This document shows positions 16,701 to 24,428 of a stretch of DNA of 64,000 nt, one piece after another. The DNA is taken from the NCBI GenBank assembly GCA_002307725.1, contig DBUB01000010.1, forward strand, positions 496,001 through 560,000, read 5' to 3'. The stretch's first letter is position 1; each line of letters starts with the position of its first letter. The stretch comes from Alphaproteobacteria bacterium UBA1301. GTDB lineage: Bacteria; Pseudomonadota; Alphaproteobacteria; Micropepsales; Micropepsaceae. Made by a program: the position numbers and the translations under genes. The notes below the pieces were generated by a model, which saw only the letters and a list, made by a program, of their open reading frames with translations, had not been told where the DNA came from and searched no databases.

Positions 16701-18172
16701 ACCCGAAAACCCTGACTTGGAAGACAACAGACTATTCGAGCACCTACGGCACGCTCGCAACACTTCCATCACCGATCCTAGTCGGTGTCCTGTCCACTGA
16801 TGTGGGCAATGTGAGCGGCGTGATTGGTCTCGTTGCGAACGACACGGTGGTGTCTCTATCCGCCACCACATCGGCGGGAAGCTATTCGGAAATTGTAAGC
16901 AGCCTGACAGGGACCGCTGCAAGCAACTACACGCTTTCGCTCACCGGCAATACCGTGGGCACATTTGCCGTCAATCCAAAAGCTCTGACGTGGAGCGTGA
17001 GCGACGCCTCATATGCGTACGGGTCATCGCCCAACATCGGCGTAGCGGCGTTAACGGGCATAGTCGGCAACGACAAAGTGGATGGTCTCGTCGGCTTTTT
17101 CTCCGGCACCACTCCGGTTGCAATCACGAGTACGACGTCAATCGGTTCGTACGCTGAAAAGGTAGTCGCACTGACCAACACCGATGCTCACAACTACACT
17201 TTGGCTTCGACTGGAAATAGGTCGGGTACGCTGACGGTTCACCTCTCGCAATCTGATGCAACACAAGTAACGCAGGCTCAGAGTCAAACGGCAAGCGCAC
17301 TTCTCGCATGGAACAGCTTTGTGAATTCTTTCGGCAGCATAGGGGACAAATTGCAGTCCTTCTGGAATGGGCTTAAAGATGGAATATCGAAGTGGCTTAG
17401 CAACTCGGCGACGGGGACGACTGCGAACCAGAGTGTTGTAGGGACACCGACCTCTTCGATTGGTCTCGTGTCTCCGGCGCTTTCCGGAACTCGCAATCAA
17501 GTCGGTGACAATTTCGCTATGGTGTCCCCTGTCTTAACGGGTGAGGCCGTGACTACATGGGGCTTCGACGCAAGTGTTGGCGGTGTTGTCGAGAATGGCG
17601 GCACCACATCATACGCCCCGATTGATTCAATGACGCTAGCGATTTCAACGAGCAACGGAGCGATCTACCGGACCATTTCCGCCTACCCGAACGTGGATGC
17701 GAACGGCAAAAAGGACGCGGTAAACGGACCCTTCCAATGTACCGCGTTAGTAGCTCAATACCTGTCTGCTCTGGGTTTTAAGACCGCACCTTTGAACCTG
17801 CCGAATGGCAATCAAGTGGCTACTTGGCTAGGGACTGGCCCAGACGCACAATATTTTCAGTTTTCGCCAACGGGAGCAAATGCACCCAAAGTTGGGAGCA
17901 TAGTGTCATTTAGCGCAACCGGCAGTGATGCTACTTATGGGCACGTGGCGATCATAAAAGGCATTACGCAGCCTGATCCGAACACAATAATCGCAACGCT
18001 CATCGAAGATAACATGACTGTGCAAAACACAAGTACGTATGCCAAGAACCGCGAGATCACATTTCACTATTCCAACGGGAAATGGGTCGAAGTGCCGACA
18101 GCATCCGCGATCGTGTCCGTGATAAACTGGGTAACACCCATCACAACGCCGTTGCAGTCATCAGGAAGCTGA
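13766..18172 (+). CDS. TpsA exoprotein with haemagglutinin N-domain and C-terminal CHAP domain
   Basis: A 1468-residue secreted protein. Residues 1-31 are a signal peptide. About 32-170 form the TPS/filamentous-haemagglutinin domain, with NGQVWLINPNGIAFG. A beta-helix follows. Residues about 600-850 hold GLUG-type repeats (GGLVGLNSGTISNSYASGAV and variants), and about 890-1160 three repeats of roughly 85 residues beginning 'LTW...YGT' and ending 'ASNYTLA-TGN'. The C-terminus has a CHAP-like fold with C1325 (FQCTALVAQYL), H1393 (GHVAII) and an acidic partner near 1414 (LIEDN). CHAP domains cut peptidoglycan or amide bonds. A TpsA carrying an enzyme at its tip resembles contact-dependent toxins, but adhesion or wall remodelling is also possible. 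Confidence 0.85.
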   Translation: MANRNSSRSAWTVRLLCSTALALVIPSMAHGNPTDGSVATGSATIVQTSTNTLSVNQTTQKAVINWQSFSIDQSETTNFIQPSASAITLNRVTGVDPSSIMGNLTANGQVWLINPNGIAFGKTARVDVAGLLATTIDIADRDFMSGNYRFSSLGNPSAMVTNAGQITVRNAGLAALVAPSVENSGLIQVNLGQIQLSSAAAFTVDLYGDGLFNFTLDKQVTQAIKKSDGTKPTAAVSNSGQLIANGGRILLTANAAKSVVDHAINMDGYAQATSASVSATGEITLDGGSDGDVRVAGTIDASGQNGANGGTIKVLADKTNGTVDLSGTLDASTLQSGNGGFVETSAAHVKVSDAARITTSAPSGTTGTWLVDPHDYTVAASGGDISGATLSAQLASNNVTILSNGGTAGTNGDVNVNDAVSWSAHTLTLTAANNINVNAVMSATGTASLALNPATGNGSDSAGAGQVLMGMGIGGGFIGRIDFSGTGTLSINGTQYTVINSLGVESDTSTTTLQGMQNNLSGHYVLGSNIDASATGAWNASIGFSPIGESAPFTGVFDGLGHTITGLSVSTSSTYNNVQSVFWGDTRYGTFDAGLFGQIGSSGVVRNVGLEGGAITDMTSSNYVGGLAGNNSGHIANSYSTMPISVRGFDSSGPCLGYGVCTSTTLTGTIAGGLVGLNSGTISNSYASGAVAQTATPDEYNYGTSILGGLAGINSGVIKSSYATGTVSGVPSNGYHNSYAGGLVGTLSYGTVENSFATGDATGGQYVGGLIGNRDEVQNAVGSISNVYSTGSAVVVSTIGIGNSGGLMGVNGNPIINGYWDAEASGNGSGVGTGVATGMTGLTTAQMKSGLPAGFDPAIWAMDATINGGYPYLRQSQIASTSPPQPPVSGTLTWSVADAASTYGTLASLGAVTLTGVSSSDIGSVSGTVVLFDGTTLVTLSPSLAAGTYTEQVTGLTGASASNYTLATTGNTYGVLTINPKTLTWKTTDYSSTYGTLATLPSPILVGVLSTDVGNVSGVIGLVANDTVVSLSATTSAGSYSEIVSSLTGTAASNYTLSLTGNTVGTFAVNPKALTWSVSDASYAYGSSPNIGVAALTGIVGNDKVDGLVGFFSGTTPVAITSTTSIGSYAEKVVALTNTDAHNYTLASTGNRSGTLTVHLSQSDATQVTQAQSQTASALLAWNSFVNSFGSIGDKLQSFWNGLKDGISKWLSNSATGTTANQSVVGTPTSSIGLVSPALSGTRNQVGDNFAMVSPVLTGEAVTTWGFDASVGGVVENGGTTSYAPIDSMTLAISTSNGAIYRTISAYPNVDANGKKDAVNGPFQCTALVAQYLSALGFKTAPLNLPNGNQVATWLGTGPDAQYFQFSPTGANAPKVGSIVSFSATGSDATYGHVAIIKGITQPDPNTIIATLIEDNMTVQNTSTYAKNREITFHYSNGKWVEVPTASAIVSVINWVTPITTPLQSSGS

Positions 18173-18185
18173 TATTGGCTTAAGC

Positions 18186-18962
18186 TCAGGGCGCATCAGG
18201 ATCGTAAACGGTACACATTTCATACGAATGTTGTTTGTCTGTCGCCCATGCCCCTCCGCTGCCGACCTCAAACGAATTGTCATCGGCACCAACAAGAACT
18301 GATGTCCCGCAGAAAATCGTTGTGCCTTGCTTGCCGTAGATGCTCGGTGATCCATCAGGTGCAGTAAGTTCAATGAAGATACGAGGGTCCGCTCCATCGA
18401 CTTTCTGTTCATTGTAGCTCAGACCTTGGAAGAAGACGGATTTGTTGTCAGCGTCGTAGAAGGACTTTGACGAATCCCGGTGGAACGTCAGAGGATCAGC
18501 TCCCATTATCATATCGGGCCCGAAAAATACTTTCTTCGAATCTTTACCGTAGGCCTGAGGTTTACCTGATTTATCCGTAATAGCCTGGAACGTTGCGGAG
18601 TCGGCCGACGTCACAACGGAAAAATCCAGGGTGCTGTCGAAATATACGTGCGATTTATCTTTGAAATACCCGCCGCCGAGTGCAACAAACGAGGGTAGAT
18701 CGATCTGATCAAACGGTGGGAGATTGAGGTCTACCTCCTGATAGCCCTTGCTAGTATCGATGTAGAGCTTCGTTTCAGACCGAGAGAAATCTGTTTTCGA
18801 CCCATCCTCGTTGACAAGATTCACGAGTCCCGGGAGCGCTACTCCGGATTTCGCTGAGTTGCTCTGCGAATGCCATCGCGCCCATCCATTGAGCCCAACG
18901 AATAGTGTGGTTGTTATAAGTATACCGGCACCGAGAATGGTGGCTCCGTAACGCATCAGCAC
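18186..18962 (-). CDS. DKNYY-type protein with N-terminal membrane anchor
   Basis: A 258-residue protein with one N-terminal transmembrane segment (about residues 8-27, ILGAGILITTTLFVGLN) and an extracytoplasmic domain. That domain has repeats of the DKNYY family: FKDKSHVYFDS, GKDSKKVFFGP, DADNKSVFFQG and ATDKQHSYEM. It converges on the tpsA gene with 13 bases between the stops. DKNYY proteins are common in envelopes, and their role is unknown. Its position directly beside a possible toxin domain makes an immunity role thinkable, but the opposite orientation argues against simple co-expression. Confidence 0.65.
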   Translation of the reverse strand: MLMRYGATILGAGILITTTLFVGLNGWARWHSQSNSAKSGVALPGLVNLVNEDGSKTDFSRSETKLYIDTSKGYQEVDLNLPPFDQIDLPSFVALGGGYFKDKSHVYFDSTLDFSVVTSADSATFQAITDKSGKPQAYGKDSKKVFFGPDMIMGADPLTFHRDSSKSFYDADNKSVFFQGLSYNEQKVDGADPRIFIELTAPDGSPSIYGKQGTTIFCGTSVLVGADDNSFEVGSGGAWATDKQHSYEMCTVYDPDAP

Positions 18963-19042
18963 TATTATATCACGTCCAACGAACGCAAGAAGATGACGCG
19001 CGACTTCTCACTAGCCAGAGGGTATCTTGTTGCTCAAAGTAA

Positions 19043-19070
19043 CGACCCCGGCGTGCGTGTGCCGGGGTCG
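19043..19070 (-). terminator. Terminator of the ArdC operon
   Basis: A 10-bp GC-rich stem (CGACCCCGGC) with an 8-base loop lies 20 bases beyond the ardC stop. On the minus strand it is followed by GTTACTTT, a modest T-rich tract. Confidence 0.65.
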
Positions 19071-19089
19071 AGAAAGAACTGGCATCTAT

Positions 19090-20016
19090 TCATGCGCTGG
19101 TGTTCCCAGCGGCAATCGTCGTCAGATACTCGACCGCCTCCTGCGCTTTGCTGCCCGCAGTAAACACAGCCTTTGTGTCGTGGTTCAAAATGTCGAGCCA
19201 CGACGAGACGTAAGCAGCATGATCCGGACGGGGCTCATTTGTGATCCGGAAAGCGGAGCAGAGAAATGCGGCTCCCAGTTCTGCGACCAATTCTTCAAAC
19301 GCATATGCCTTATCGCCGAACCGCTTTCCGAATTCGCGACCGAGGCGATGTCCTGCGCCGCTCCAGTGGACACATTCGTGACAGAGGACGGCGTGATACG
19401 ACTCGACTGGCGAACTGGTCGGCGTACCGATGAACATCTCGGGACTTGGCATTTCGATGCAATCCAAATCGCGGCGATAGCGTGCGCCGTGGAATCCGTG
19501 TCGAACATCGGCACCGATGGCTTCTATGAAAGCGGCGACTTCCTCGTTGATCTGGACGATGGACTTGTCCTCTGGGACGGGCGGCGTCCAGCCGTCCACT
19601 TGTTCGACGTTGAAGACGTGGGAGGCCCGCGCGACGAAGCGAAAGCTATCCCTTTGTTCTTCAACCGGTGCTGCATCTTGAACACCGAGTTCGGGTTGGT
19701 CGAGTGGCTTGTAGAAGACGATGATGGAACCGCGCTCGCCCTTGCGGACATGGGCGCCAAACGTCTGCCATTGTTTGTATGACGCCCAGTACCCGGAGAT
19801 GTACCGCTTGGACATGGCATCCACCCAAAGCGCGACGATGTTGACGCCGCGATAGGCTTTGTCTGTGGCGGCATTCACTGGGAGCGTAGGCGGCAGGATG
19901 CCGCCGTGCCAGGGCATGACGAACTGCGGCGCGCCGCTTTCAATTGCGGACACGATCTTGCTGGTGATGCTGCTGAATACGTCAGACTTTGCTTCTGAAG
20001 GAACTGTACCGTGCAT
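19090..20016 (-). CDS. ardC: ArdC family anti-restriction / ssDNA-binding protein
   Basis: A 308-residue protein with the two-domain ArdC layout. The N-terminal ssDNA-binding part spans residues 10-125 (NIVALW, GYWASYKQW, VRKGERGSIIVFYKP). A C-terminal zincin-like metallopeptidase domain carries H213-E-C-V-H217 and a downstream glutamate in EELVAELGAAFL. Such proteins protect incoming plasmid DNA from host restriction. The ATG at 20016 is preferred because GGGAGAAC lies just before it; an earlier ATG adds 12 residues. It is the last gene of a minus-strand operon, which suits early expression after transfer. Confidence 0.85.
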   Translation of the reverse strand: MHGTVPSEAKSDVFSSITSKIVSAIESGAPQFVMPWHGGILPPTLPVNAATDKAYRGVNIVALWVDAMSKRYISGYWASYKQWQTFGAHVRKGERGSIIVFYKPLDQPELGVQDAAPVEEQRDSFRFVARASHVFNVEQVDGWTPPVPEDKSIVQINEEVAAFIEAIGADVRHGFHGARYRRDLDCIEMPSPEMFIGTPTSSPVESYHAVLCHECVHWSGAGHRLGREFGKRFGDKAYAFEELVAELGAAFLCSAFRITNEPRPDHAAYVSSWLDILNHDTKAVFTAGSKAQEAVEYLTTIAAGNTSA

Positions 20017-20094
20017 ATTGTTCTCCCGTGCATGGCGGGAGCACCGGATCATTCCGATGCTCCCGGATGCGCGGGAGGAGGAACGTGATTTGCT

Positions 20095-20619
20095 TCAATC
20101 GAGATCGCCGATATAGGCAAAATAGGTGAGGGCGAGCGCCGCTGCATTGAACAGACTCTGACGGGCATCCTCGCTGTCGCCGAGCTTCCTCTTGGGCGGG
20201 AGGCGATAACTGAATGCTTCAATGCGCGCGGCAATGATTCGTGCGATGGCATCGCGCGTGGTTGCGCCTGTTTCAGCGAATACCGCGGCGATCACTTCTC
20301 GGTCAAAAATCTTGGTGTCAACCGCACGAACGGAAGCTTCGTGTAGCATCGTCCGACAGAGTTGTTGGATACGCGGATGGCGGCGGCTGGTACTGCTCTC
20401 AAAGGCTTCGAGGACGAACACAGCGGGTTCATAACGGTCGAGAAGCCGTTCAAATCTGCTGGCAAGATGTTGATCCCTTCCGGGACGAGCGTGGACGATG
20501 GACCACGCGACCGGCGTCTGTGGATTTTCGAATAATACCCAGCCGAATCCGCGCGAGGTTGGATGTGCGGCAAGGACGAGACCGGTGTAATGAGACGGGG
20601 CGGTGGCAGTAGGGGTCAT
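20095..20619 (-). CDS. RuvC-like nuclease-fold protein
   Basis: A 174-residue protein with the RNase H/RuvC pattern: an N-terminal strand and turn (GLVLAAHPTSRGFGWVLFE), a second strand ending in an acidic residue (VFVLEAFE) and a C-terminal helix DARQSLFNAAALALTY. In RuvC the first strand carries an aspartate (GIDPG), while here the same place reads LAAHP, so the active site is altered or built differently. Its ATG overlaps the stop of the XRE gene (ATGA). It probably resolves or processes element DNA; catalysis is uncertain. Confidence 0.6.
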   Translation of the reverse strand: MTPTATAPSHYTGLVLAAHPTSRGFGWVLFENPQTPVAWSIVHARPGRDQHLASRFERLLDRYEPAVFVLEAFESSTSRRHPRIQQLCRTMLHEASVRAVDTKIFDREVIAAVFAETGATTRDAIARIIAARIEAFSYRLPPKRKLGDSEDARQSLFNAAALALTYFAYIGDLD

Positions 20620-20960
20620 AAAGACGGTGATGATTGTATGCGGGTAATTAATTCGCACAGACAGGTATATTTGCGTTGTGACGGCGCATCCGCGCAATCG
20701 GCAAACCGTTCCGTCATCGAACGTGCTCTTGAAAGGATGTCGTGCTGGAGCGCATCATACTGTTCAGGGAACAAGTGGTGCGGATGGCGGTCAAACACGA
20801 TATTTGCCGAGATGATAAGTTGGGCGCTCGGATTTCGCTTGCCCTCCATCTTGGTGATGGCACTCCGGCTGAGGCCAAGCAGTTCTCCGAGTTCTTCTTG
20901 AGACAATCCGGAACGCAAGCGTTCGGTGCGCAAATAGTTGGTGAGCCGGGTGCGTGGCAT
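20616..20960 (-). CDS. XRE-family transcription regulator
   Basis: A 114-residue protein. The N-terminal half is a classic helix-turn-helix (LRTERLRSGLSQEELGELLG, LSRSAITKMEGKRNPS). The rest is a helical tail that may allow dimer formation. It is translationally coupled to the RuvC-like gene. It probably represses its own operon; a palindrome (GGGACA-TGC-TGTCCC) lies about 80 bases upstream of its start. Confidence 0.8.
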   Translation of the reverse strand: MPRTRLTNYLRTERLRSGLSQEELGELLGLSRSAITKMEGKRNPSAQLIISANIVFDRHPHHLFPEQYDALQHDILSRARSMTERFADCADAPSQRKYTCLCELITRIQSSPSL

Positions 20961-21041
20961 AGATCAGTGTGCCCGCGCCGAGTAAGGCGGGGCATTGTTT
21001 ATCATTTCAGGGAACATACTTCTCACACTAGACGGTAAAAT

Positions 21042-21056
21042 GGGACATGCTGTCCC
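21042..21056. promoter_or_regulatory. Candidate operator upstream of the XRE gene
   Basis: GGGACA and TGTCCC are separated by three bases, in the 134-base gap between the AAA+ gene stop and the XRE start. A related but imperfect sequence (GGGACAGAGCATCCC) occurs near 24370 before the second ATPase gene, which suggests a shared regulator. Confidence 0.45.
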
Positions 21057-21094
21057 TTTGCACTGTGGATAACGACGATGTGTGCTGCATTCGA

Positions 21095-22411
21095 TCACTC
21101 GTTAGCGGAATCCGTCGCCGTTGTGATTCCGTACCGTGAGGCGAATGTAGTGAGCGCAGGTAACTCCGATGCCGGTACGACATAGATGCCGTTTGACTTG
21201 CGCGTCCGGAGACCAAAGCGTGTGCGCAGAACGTGACCTATCCATTTGTTTGATACTGCGTAGCCGTATTCCTGACGGCATTCGGCATTGAACCGTGTCG
21301 TGATGTCTTTCACTGTTGCAGACCCGTTTGTACTCTCCGCAAATGCAGTGAGTGCCGCGGCCATGACACCACCATCCATGCTTTCCCGCCGTTCCATCTG
21401 CGTGTCGGCGTTCTGGTCGATAAACGCGGATTGAATAGTGGTGCGCTCTGCGGCATCGTCCACCAGACTGAGGAGGGAGATTGCTGTCTGATTAAGGCGT
21501 GGATCGACGCCGTCCATAAGAGCGGACAAGTCGGTCTTGGCGCCAAAGAACTCGGCGAATCGGAAGTGTAGAAGGCGGTTGCGAAGCGTAAGCGCTTCCT
21601 CTTTGAGTGCGGGCGGCAGATGAATCGGAATATCCTCGCGCAAGGGGCGGGTGCCGGTGATTTCGGTAAGGAAGCGACTTTCGAGCGCTGGGTCGTGAAA
21701 GCGTTCGCGAGTCGCAATAATCTTTGGACCGAAGACTTTGAACGCGTAGGGGTTGAACTCCTTGTTTCGGTTCACGATGGTGCGTAGCACCGGCATTCCC
21801 TTCACGGTGCCGTTGTTGAGAATCTTCACTAGGTCCGCCTTTGCGTCGCTATACGGCAGGTCAGCCTCGTCGAGGACGAGCGTGCCGCCGAACGCGTCGA
21901 GCGTGTGAAATATCGGCGAGACGGTCGAGGCACCGGACGCGAAGAAGGATTTGTAACAGAGGGAGCCGATGGCAATGAGCCCGCGCGTCTTGCCGGTGCC
22001 GTAGTCGCCGCGAAGTCGCAGATATGGCAACTCGCCAAAGGCGTCGTATACCCAAGTGAGTAGCACATAATGCGCGGCGATCAGTTCAAACACCGGTGAG
22101 AGATCAACGTACCGGTGGAGGAATGCGCGAATGTCGGCAATAAGTTCGTCCTTGAAGCCGTACTCAATTGGCATTGACGGCAGAAGTACGCACTCATTGG
22201 CGATTAGATTGTTGCTCGCGGCATAGGGGACAAGTATCTCCCCGGTATCAATCGTCACCTCTTGCTCGATATTCCAGAGTCCGCCGAAACGAGAGACGGC
22301 GAGAGCAGTCTGCCGCTTCTTGGGGTCGTACACGAGTTCTACGAGCGTATCGCCCGCAACACGCGACACGGTTGGGATGCGGTTCTTTTTCGATGATGGT
22401 GAGCTGTTCAT
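21095..22411 (-). CDS. AAA+ ATPase with C-terminal helix-turn-helix-like part, probable replication helicase
   Basis: A 438-residue protein. Walker A is GDYGTGKT (residues 135-142) and Walker B is TLVLDEADL (about 175-183). Arginines follow in IIATRERFHDPALESRF, as in sensor/arginine-finger segments of AAA+ helicases. The C-terminal part (about 345-425) looks like a winged helix (VKDITTRFNAECRQEYGYAV, then WIGHVLRTRFGLR). The layout resembles plasmid and phage replicative helicase/primase-associated ATPases. First gene of the minus-strand operon with XRE, RuvC-like and ArdC genes. Its precise family is unknown to me. Confidence 0.65.
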   Translation of the reverse strand: MNSSPSSKKNRIPTVSRVAGDTLVELVYDPKKRQTALAVSRFGGLWNIEQEVTIDTGEILVPYAASNNLIANECVLLPSMPIEYGFKDELIADIRAFLHRYVDLSPVFELIAAHYVLLTWVYDAFGELPYLRLRGDYGTGKTRGLIAIGSLCYKSFFASGASTVSPIFHTLDAFGGTLVLDEADLPYSDAKADLVKILNNGTVKGMPVLRTIVNRNKEFNPYAFKVFGPKIIATRERFHDPALESRFLTEITGTRPLREDIPIHLPPALKEEALTLRNRLLHFRFAEFFGAKTDLSALMDGVDPRLNQTAISLLSLVDDAAERTTIQSAFIDQNADTQMERRESMDGGVMAAALTAFAESTNGSATVKDITTRFNAECRQEYGYAVSNKWIGHVLRTRFGLRTRKSNGIYVVPASELPALTTFASRYGITTATDSANE

Positions 22412-22522
22412 ATGTAGTCAACGATAGCGGAGACTGCCTCATTGTTGCGAGACGGCATAACGTGTCGGAAAATCCCATTCTGTCGTCTCGTGCATTGGTG
22501 TGCCGCGTGAGACGCTCTGAGA

Positions 22523-22729
22523 ATGTATGAAGGGAAGCGAGAGCCGGGTGACGTTATCCTTGACCGCGCGATGCCGAATGCGAGCGCGGAAGAGCGCGAG
22601 GTGGCGCGAGAGAATCTGTATGCCTTCGCCGCCGCGCTGCTCAGGATTTACACACGAATAGCCGACGAACGGCGTGCGGCGAGTCGCGATATAGATTTGG
22701 AGAGTGTAGAATCAGTGCACGAGCCGTAG
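22523..22729 (+). CDS. Small helical protein preceding the serine recombinase
   Basis: A 68-residue charged helical protein (GDVILDRAMPN, then EEREVARENLYAFAAALLRI). Similar short proteins sit directly before large serine recombinases in other alphaproteobacterial elements, from what I recall. It ends ten bases before the recombinase gene, so it is likely co-expressed. It might act as a directionality or accessory factor; this is a guess from position. Confidence 0.5.
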   Translation: MYEGKREPGDVILDRAMPNASAEEREVARENLYAFAAALLRIYTRIADERRAASRDIDLESVESVHEP

Positions 22730-22739
22730 CTCGTGCCCT

Positions 22740-24323
22740 ATGAAGCGATATTTCGGATACATCCGTGTTTCCACTCAACGACAAGGCGCGTCTGGCGTCT
22801 CGCTTCAGGAACAGAAGGCGGCGATTGAAGCATACGCGCAGCGTGCCGGGCTTGCGATTGTCTCGTGGTACGAGGAGCGAGAAACTGCTGCAAAGCGCGG
22901 GCGGCGTATATTTGCACGAATGCTTTCCGATCTTAGTCGCAACAAAGCCGACGGGATTATCATCCACAAAATTGACCGCAGTGCGCGCAATCTGCGGGAT
23001 TGGGCTGACCTCGGTGAACTTATTGACCGAGGCGTGGATGTGCATTTCGCCCACGATGCGCTCGACTTGCGTTCACGCGGCGGACGGCTATCGGCTGACA
23101 TTCAAGCCGTCGTAGCGGCGGATTTCATTCGCAATTTGCGGGAAGAGACGCGCAAAGGATTCTATGGGCGCTTGAAGCAAGGAATCTATCCGCTTCGTGC
23201 GCCCATAGGTTATTGTGATATGGGACGCGGAAAACCGAAAGAAATAGACCCAATGCAAGGACCGCTCGTTCGTCAGGTGTTTGAATTGTATGCGACCGGA
23301 GAGTGGAATTTTCACACGCTACAGGCAGAGATGAACCGTCGCGGTCTGCGAGGGAGGTGCAATACGTCGGTGTCGCTGAACGGTTTCACCACGATACTCA
23401 ACAATCCTTTCTACAAAGGTCTAATCCATATTCGGAAGACCAACGAAACGTTTGAAGGTATTCACAAGCCGATTATTTCAACGAGGTTGTACGACGCCGT
23501 GCAGATGGTACTGCGCGGTCGCAAGGACGGCGTGATGCCGCTTCGGCACGATTTCCTTTTTCGGCGGATGATCCGATGCGCCCATTGCAATAGCGTGATG
23601 ATCGGCGAATGCAAGAAGGGGCGATATATCTATTACCGTTGCCACGCCCCTGCGTGTCGCGGAACTATCGTCAACGAACCGAAGATGAACACGGCGTATC
23701 GAGAATGCTTTGCGGGTCTCATTCTCGATGTTGGGGAGCTTGGGGACTTGAGGGACATGATTGAGAGATTGCGAGGAGCAACCGGTACCGAGAAGTCGGA
23801 GCGTGATAAGGTATTGCGCCTTCAGGTAGCGCACTGTGATGAACGCCTTGCACGTCTCACTGATGCACTGATTGATGGTTTGATTGAGAAGAGTGTGTTC
23901 GATGCGCGTAAAGCGCAACTCCTAAACGAGAAGCGCAACTATTTGGATAGGCTAGAGAAGACTGCGAATGAACCGTCTGTCGCCGATATAATTGCCGAAG
24001 ACCTCGAACTCTCGAATGTGGCGCAGCTGCGCTATGAAACGGGATTATTGCCGGAAAAGCGCGATATTGTTTCTGCGACAACCTCGAACTGCTCCGTATG
24101 CGGAAAAGAACCAGCAATTACGCTGAAATCTCCGTTTCAAGAGCTCCTAAATCTGCCGAAAGCGAGTGACTGTGACCCACATCGTGATGGTGTTCGAACT
24201 CGCGCCGAAATAATCTTTGAAATTTTCAAAATGGCCGCTGAGGAAAAATTATCAGTCTCGCCTTTGCAGTGGGGTGAACAAAACCATGGCGTATCAAATA
24301 ATGGTCTTGATAAGGCCGCATGA
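22740..24323 (+). CDS. Large serine recombinase
   Basis: A 527-residue site-specific recombinase of the resolvase/invertase superfamily. The N-terminal catalytic domain (1-145) carries the nucleophile S11 (YIRVSTQRQG) and the conserved arginines in HKIDRSARNLRD. The recombinase domain spans about 160-270. A zinc ribbon with CxxC...C...C (CAHCNSVMIG, YYRCHAPACRG) lies near 280-315. A long coiled coil follows (about 355-415), then a second CxxC (NCSVCGK) near 450. Such enzymes integrate or excise elements in one step. Together with two tyrosine recombinases, this makes three recombination systems in one region. Confidence 0.9.
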   Translation: MKRYFGYIRVSTQRQGASGVSLQEQKAAIEAYAQRAGLAIVSWYEERETAAKRGRRIFARMLSDLSRNKADGIIIHKIDRSARNLRDWADLGELIDRGVDVHFAHDALDLRSRGGRLSADIQAVVAADFIRNLREETRKGFYGRLKQGIYPLRAPIGYCDMGRGKPKEIDPMQGPLVRQVFELYATGEWNFHTLQAEMNRRGLRGRCNTSVSLNGFTTILNNPFYKGLIHIRKTNETFEGIHKPIISTRLYDAVQMVLRGRKDGVMPLRHDFLFRRMIRCAHCNSVMIGECKKGRYIYYRCHAPACRGTIVNEPKMNTAYRECFAGLILDVGELGDLRDMIERLRGATGTEKSERDKVLRLQVAHCDERLARLTDALIDGLIEKSVFDARKAQLLNEKRNYLDRLEKTANEPSVADIIAEDLELSNVAQLRYETGLLPEKRDIVSATTSNCSVCGKEPAITLKSPFQELLNLPKASDCDPHRDGVRTRAEIIFEIFKMAAEEKLSVSPLQWGEQNHGVSNNGLDKAA

Positions 24324-24428
24324 GAAGTCCCTAAAGTCCCCATATCACCGATGATACTCTGAAAATTGGGACAGAGCATCCCATTGTGCCGCCTTTCGTG
24401 TGTGGATTATTTCCTAGATCATGGACGG

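Noticed and set aside
18186..18962. DKNYY gene as proven immunity gene for the CHAP domain
   Set aside because: Position alone suggests it; the opposite orientation and the broad, unexplained DKNYY family do not allow a firm call.
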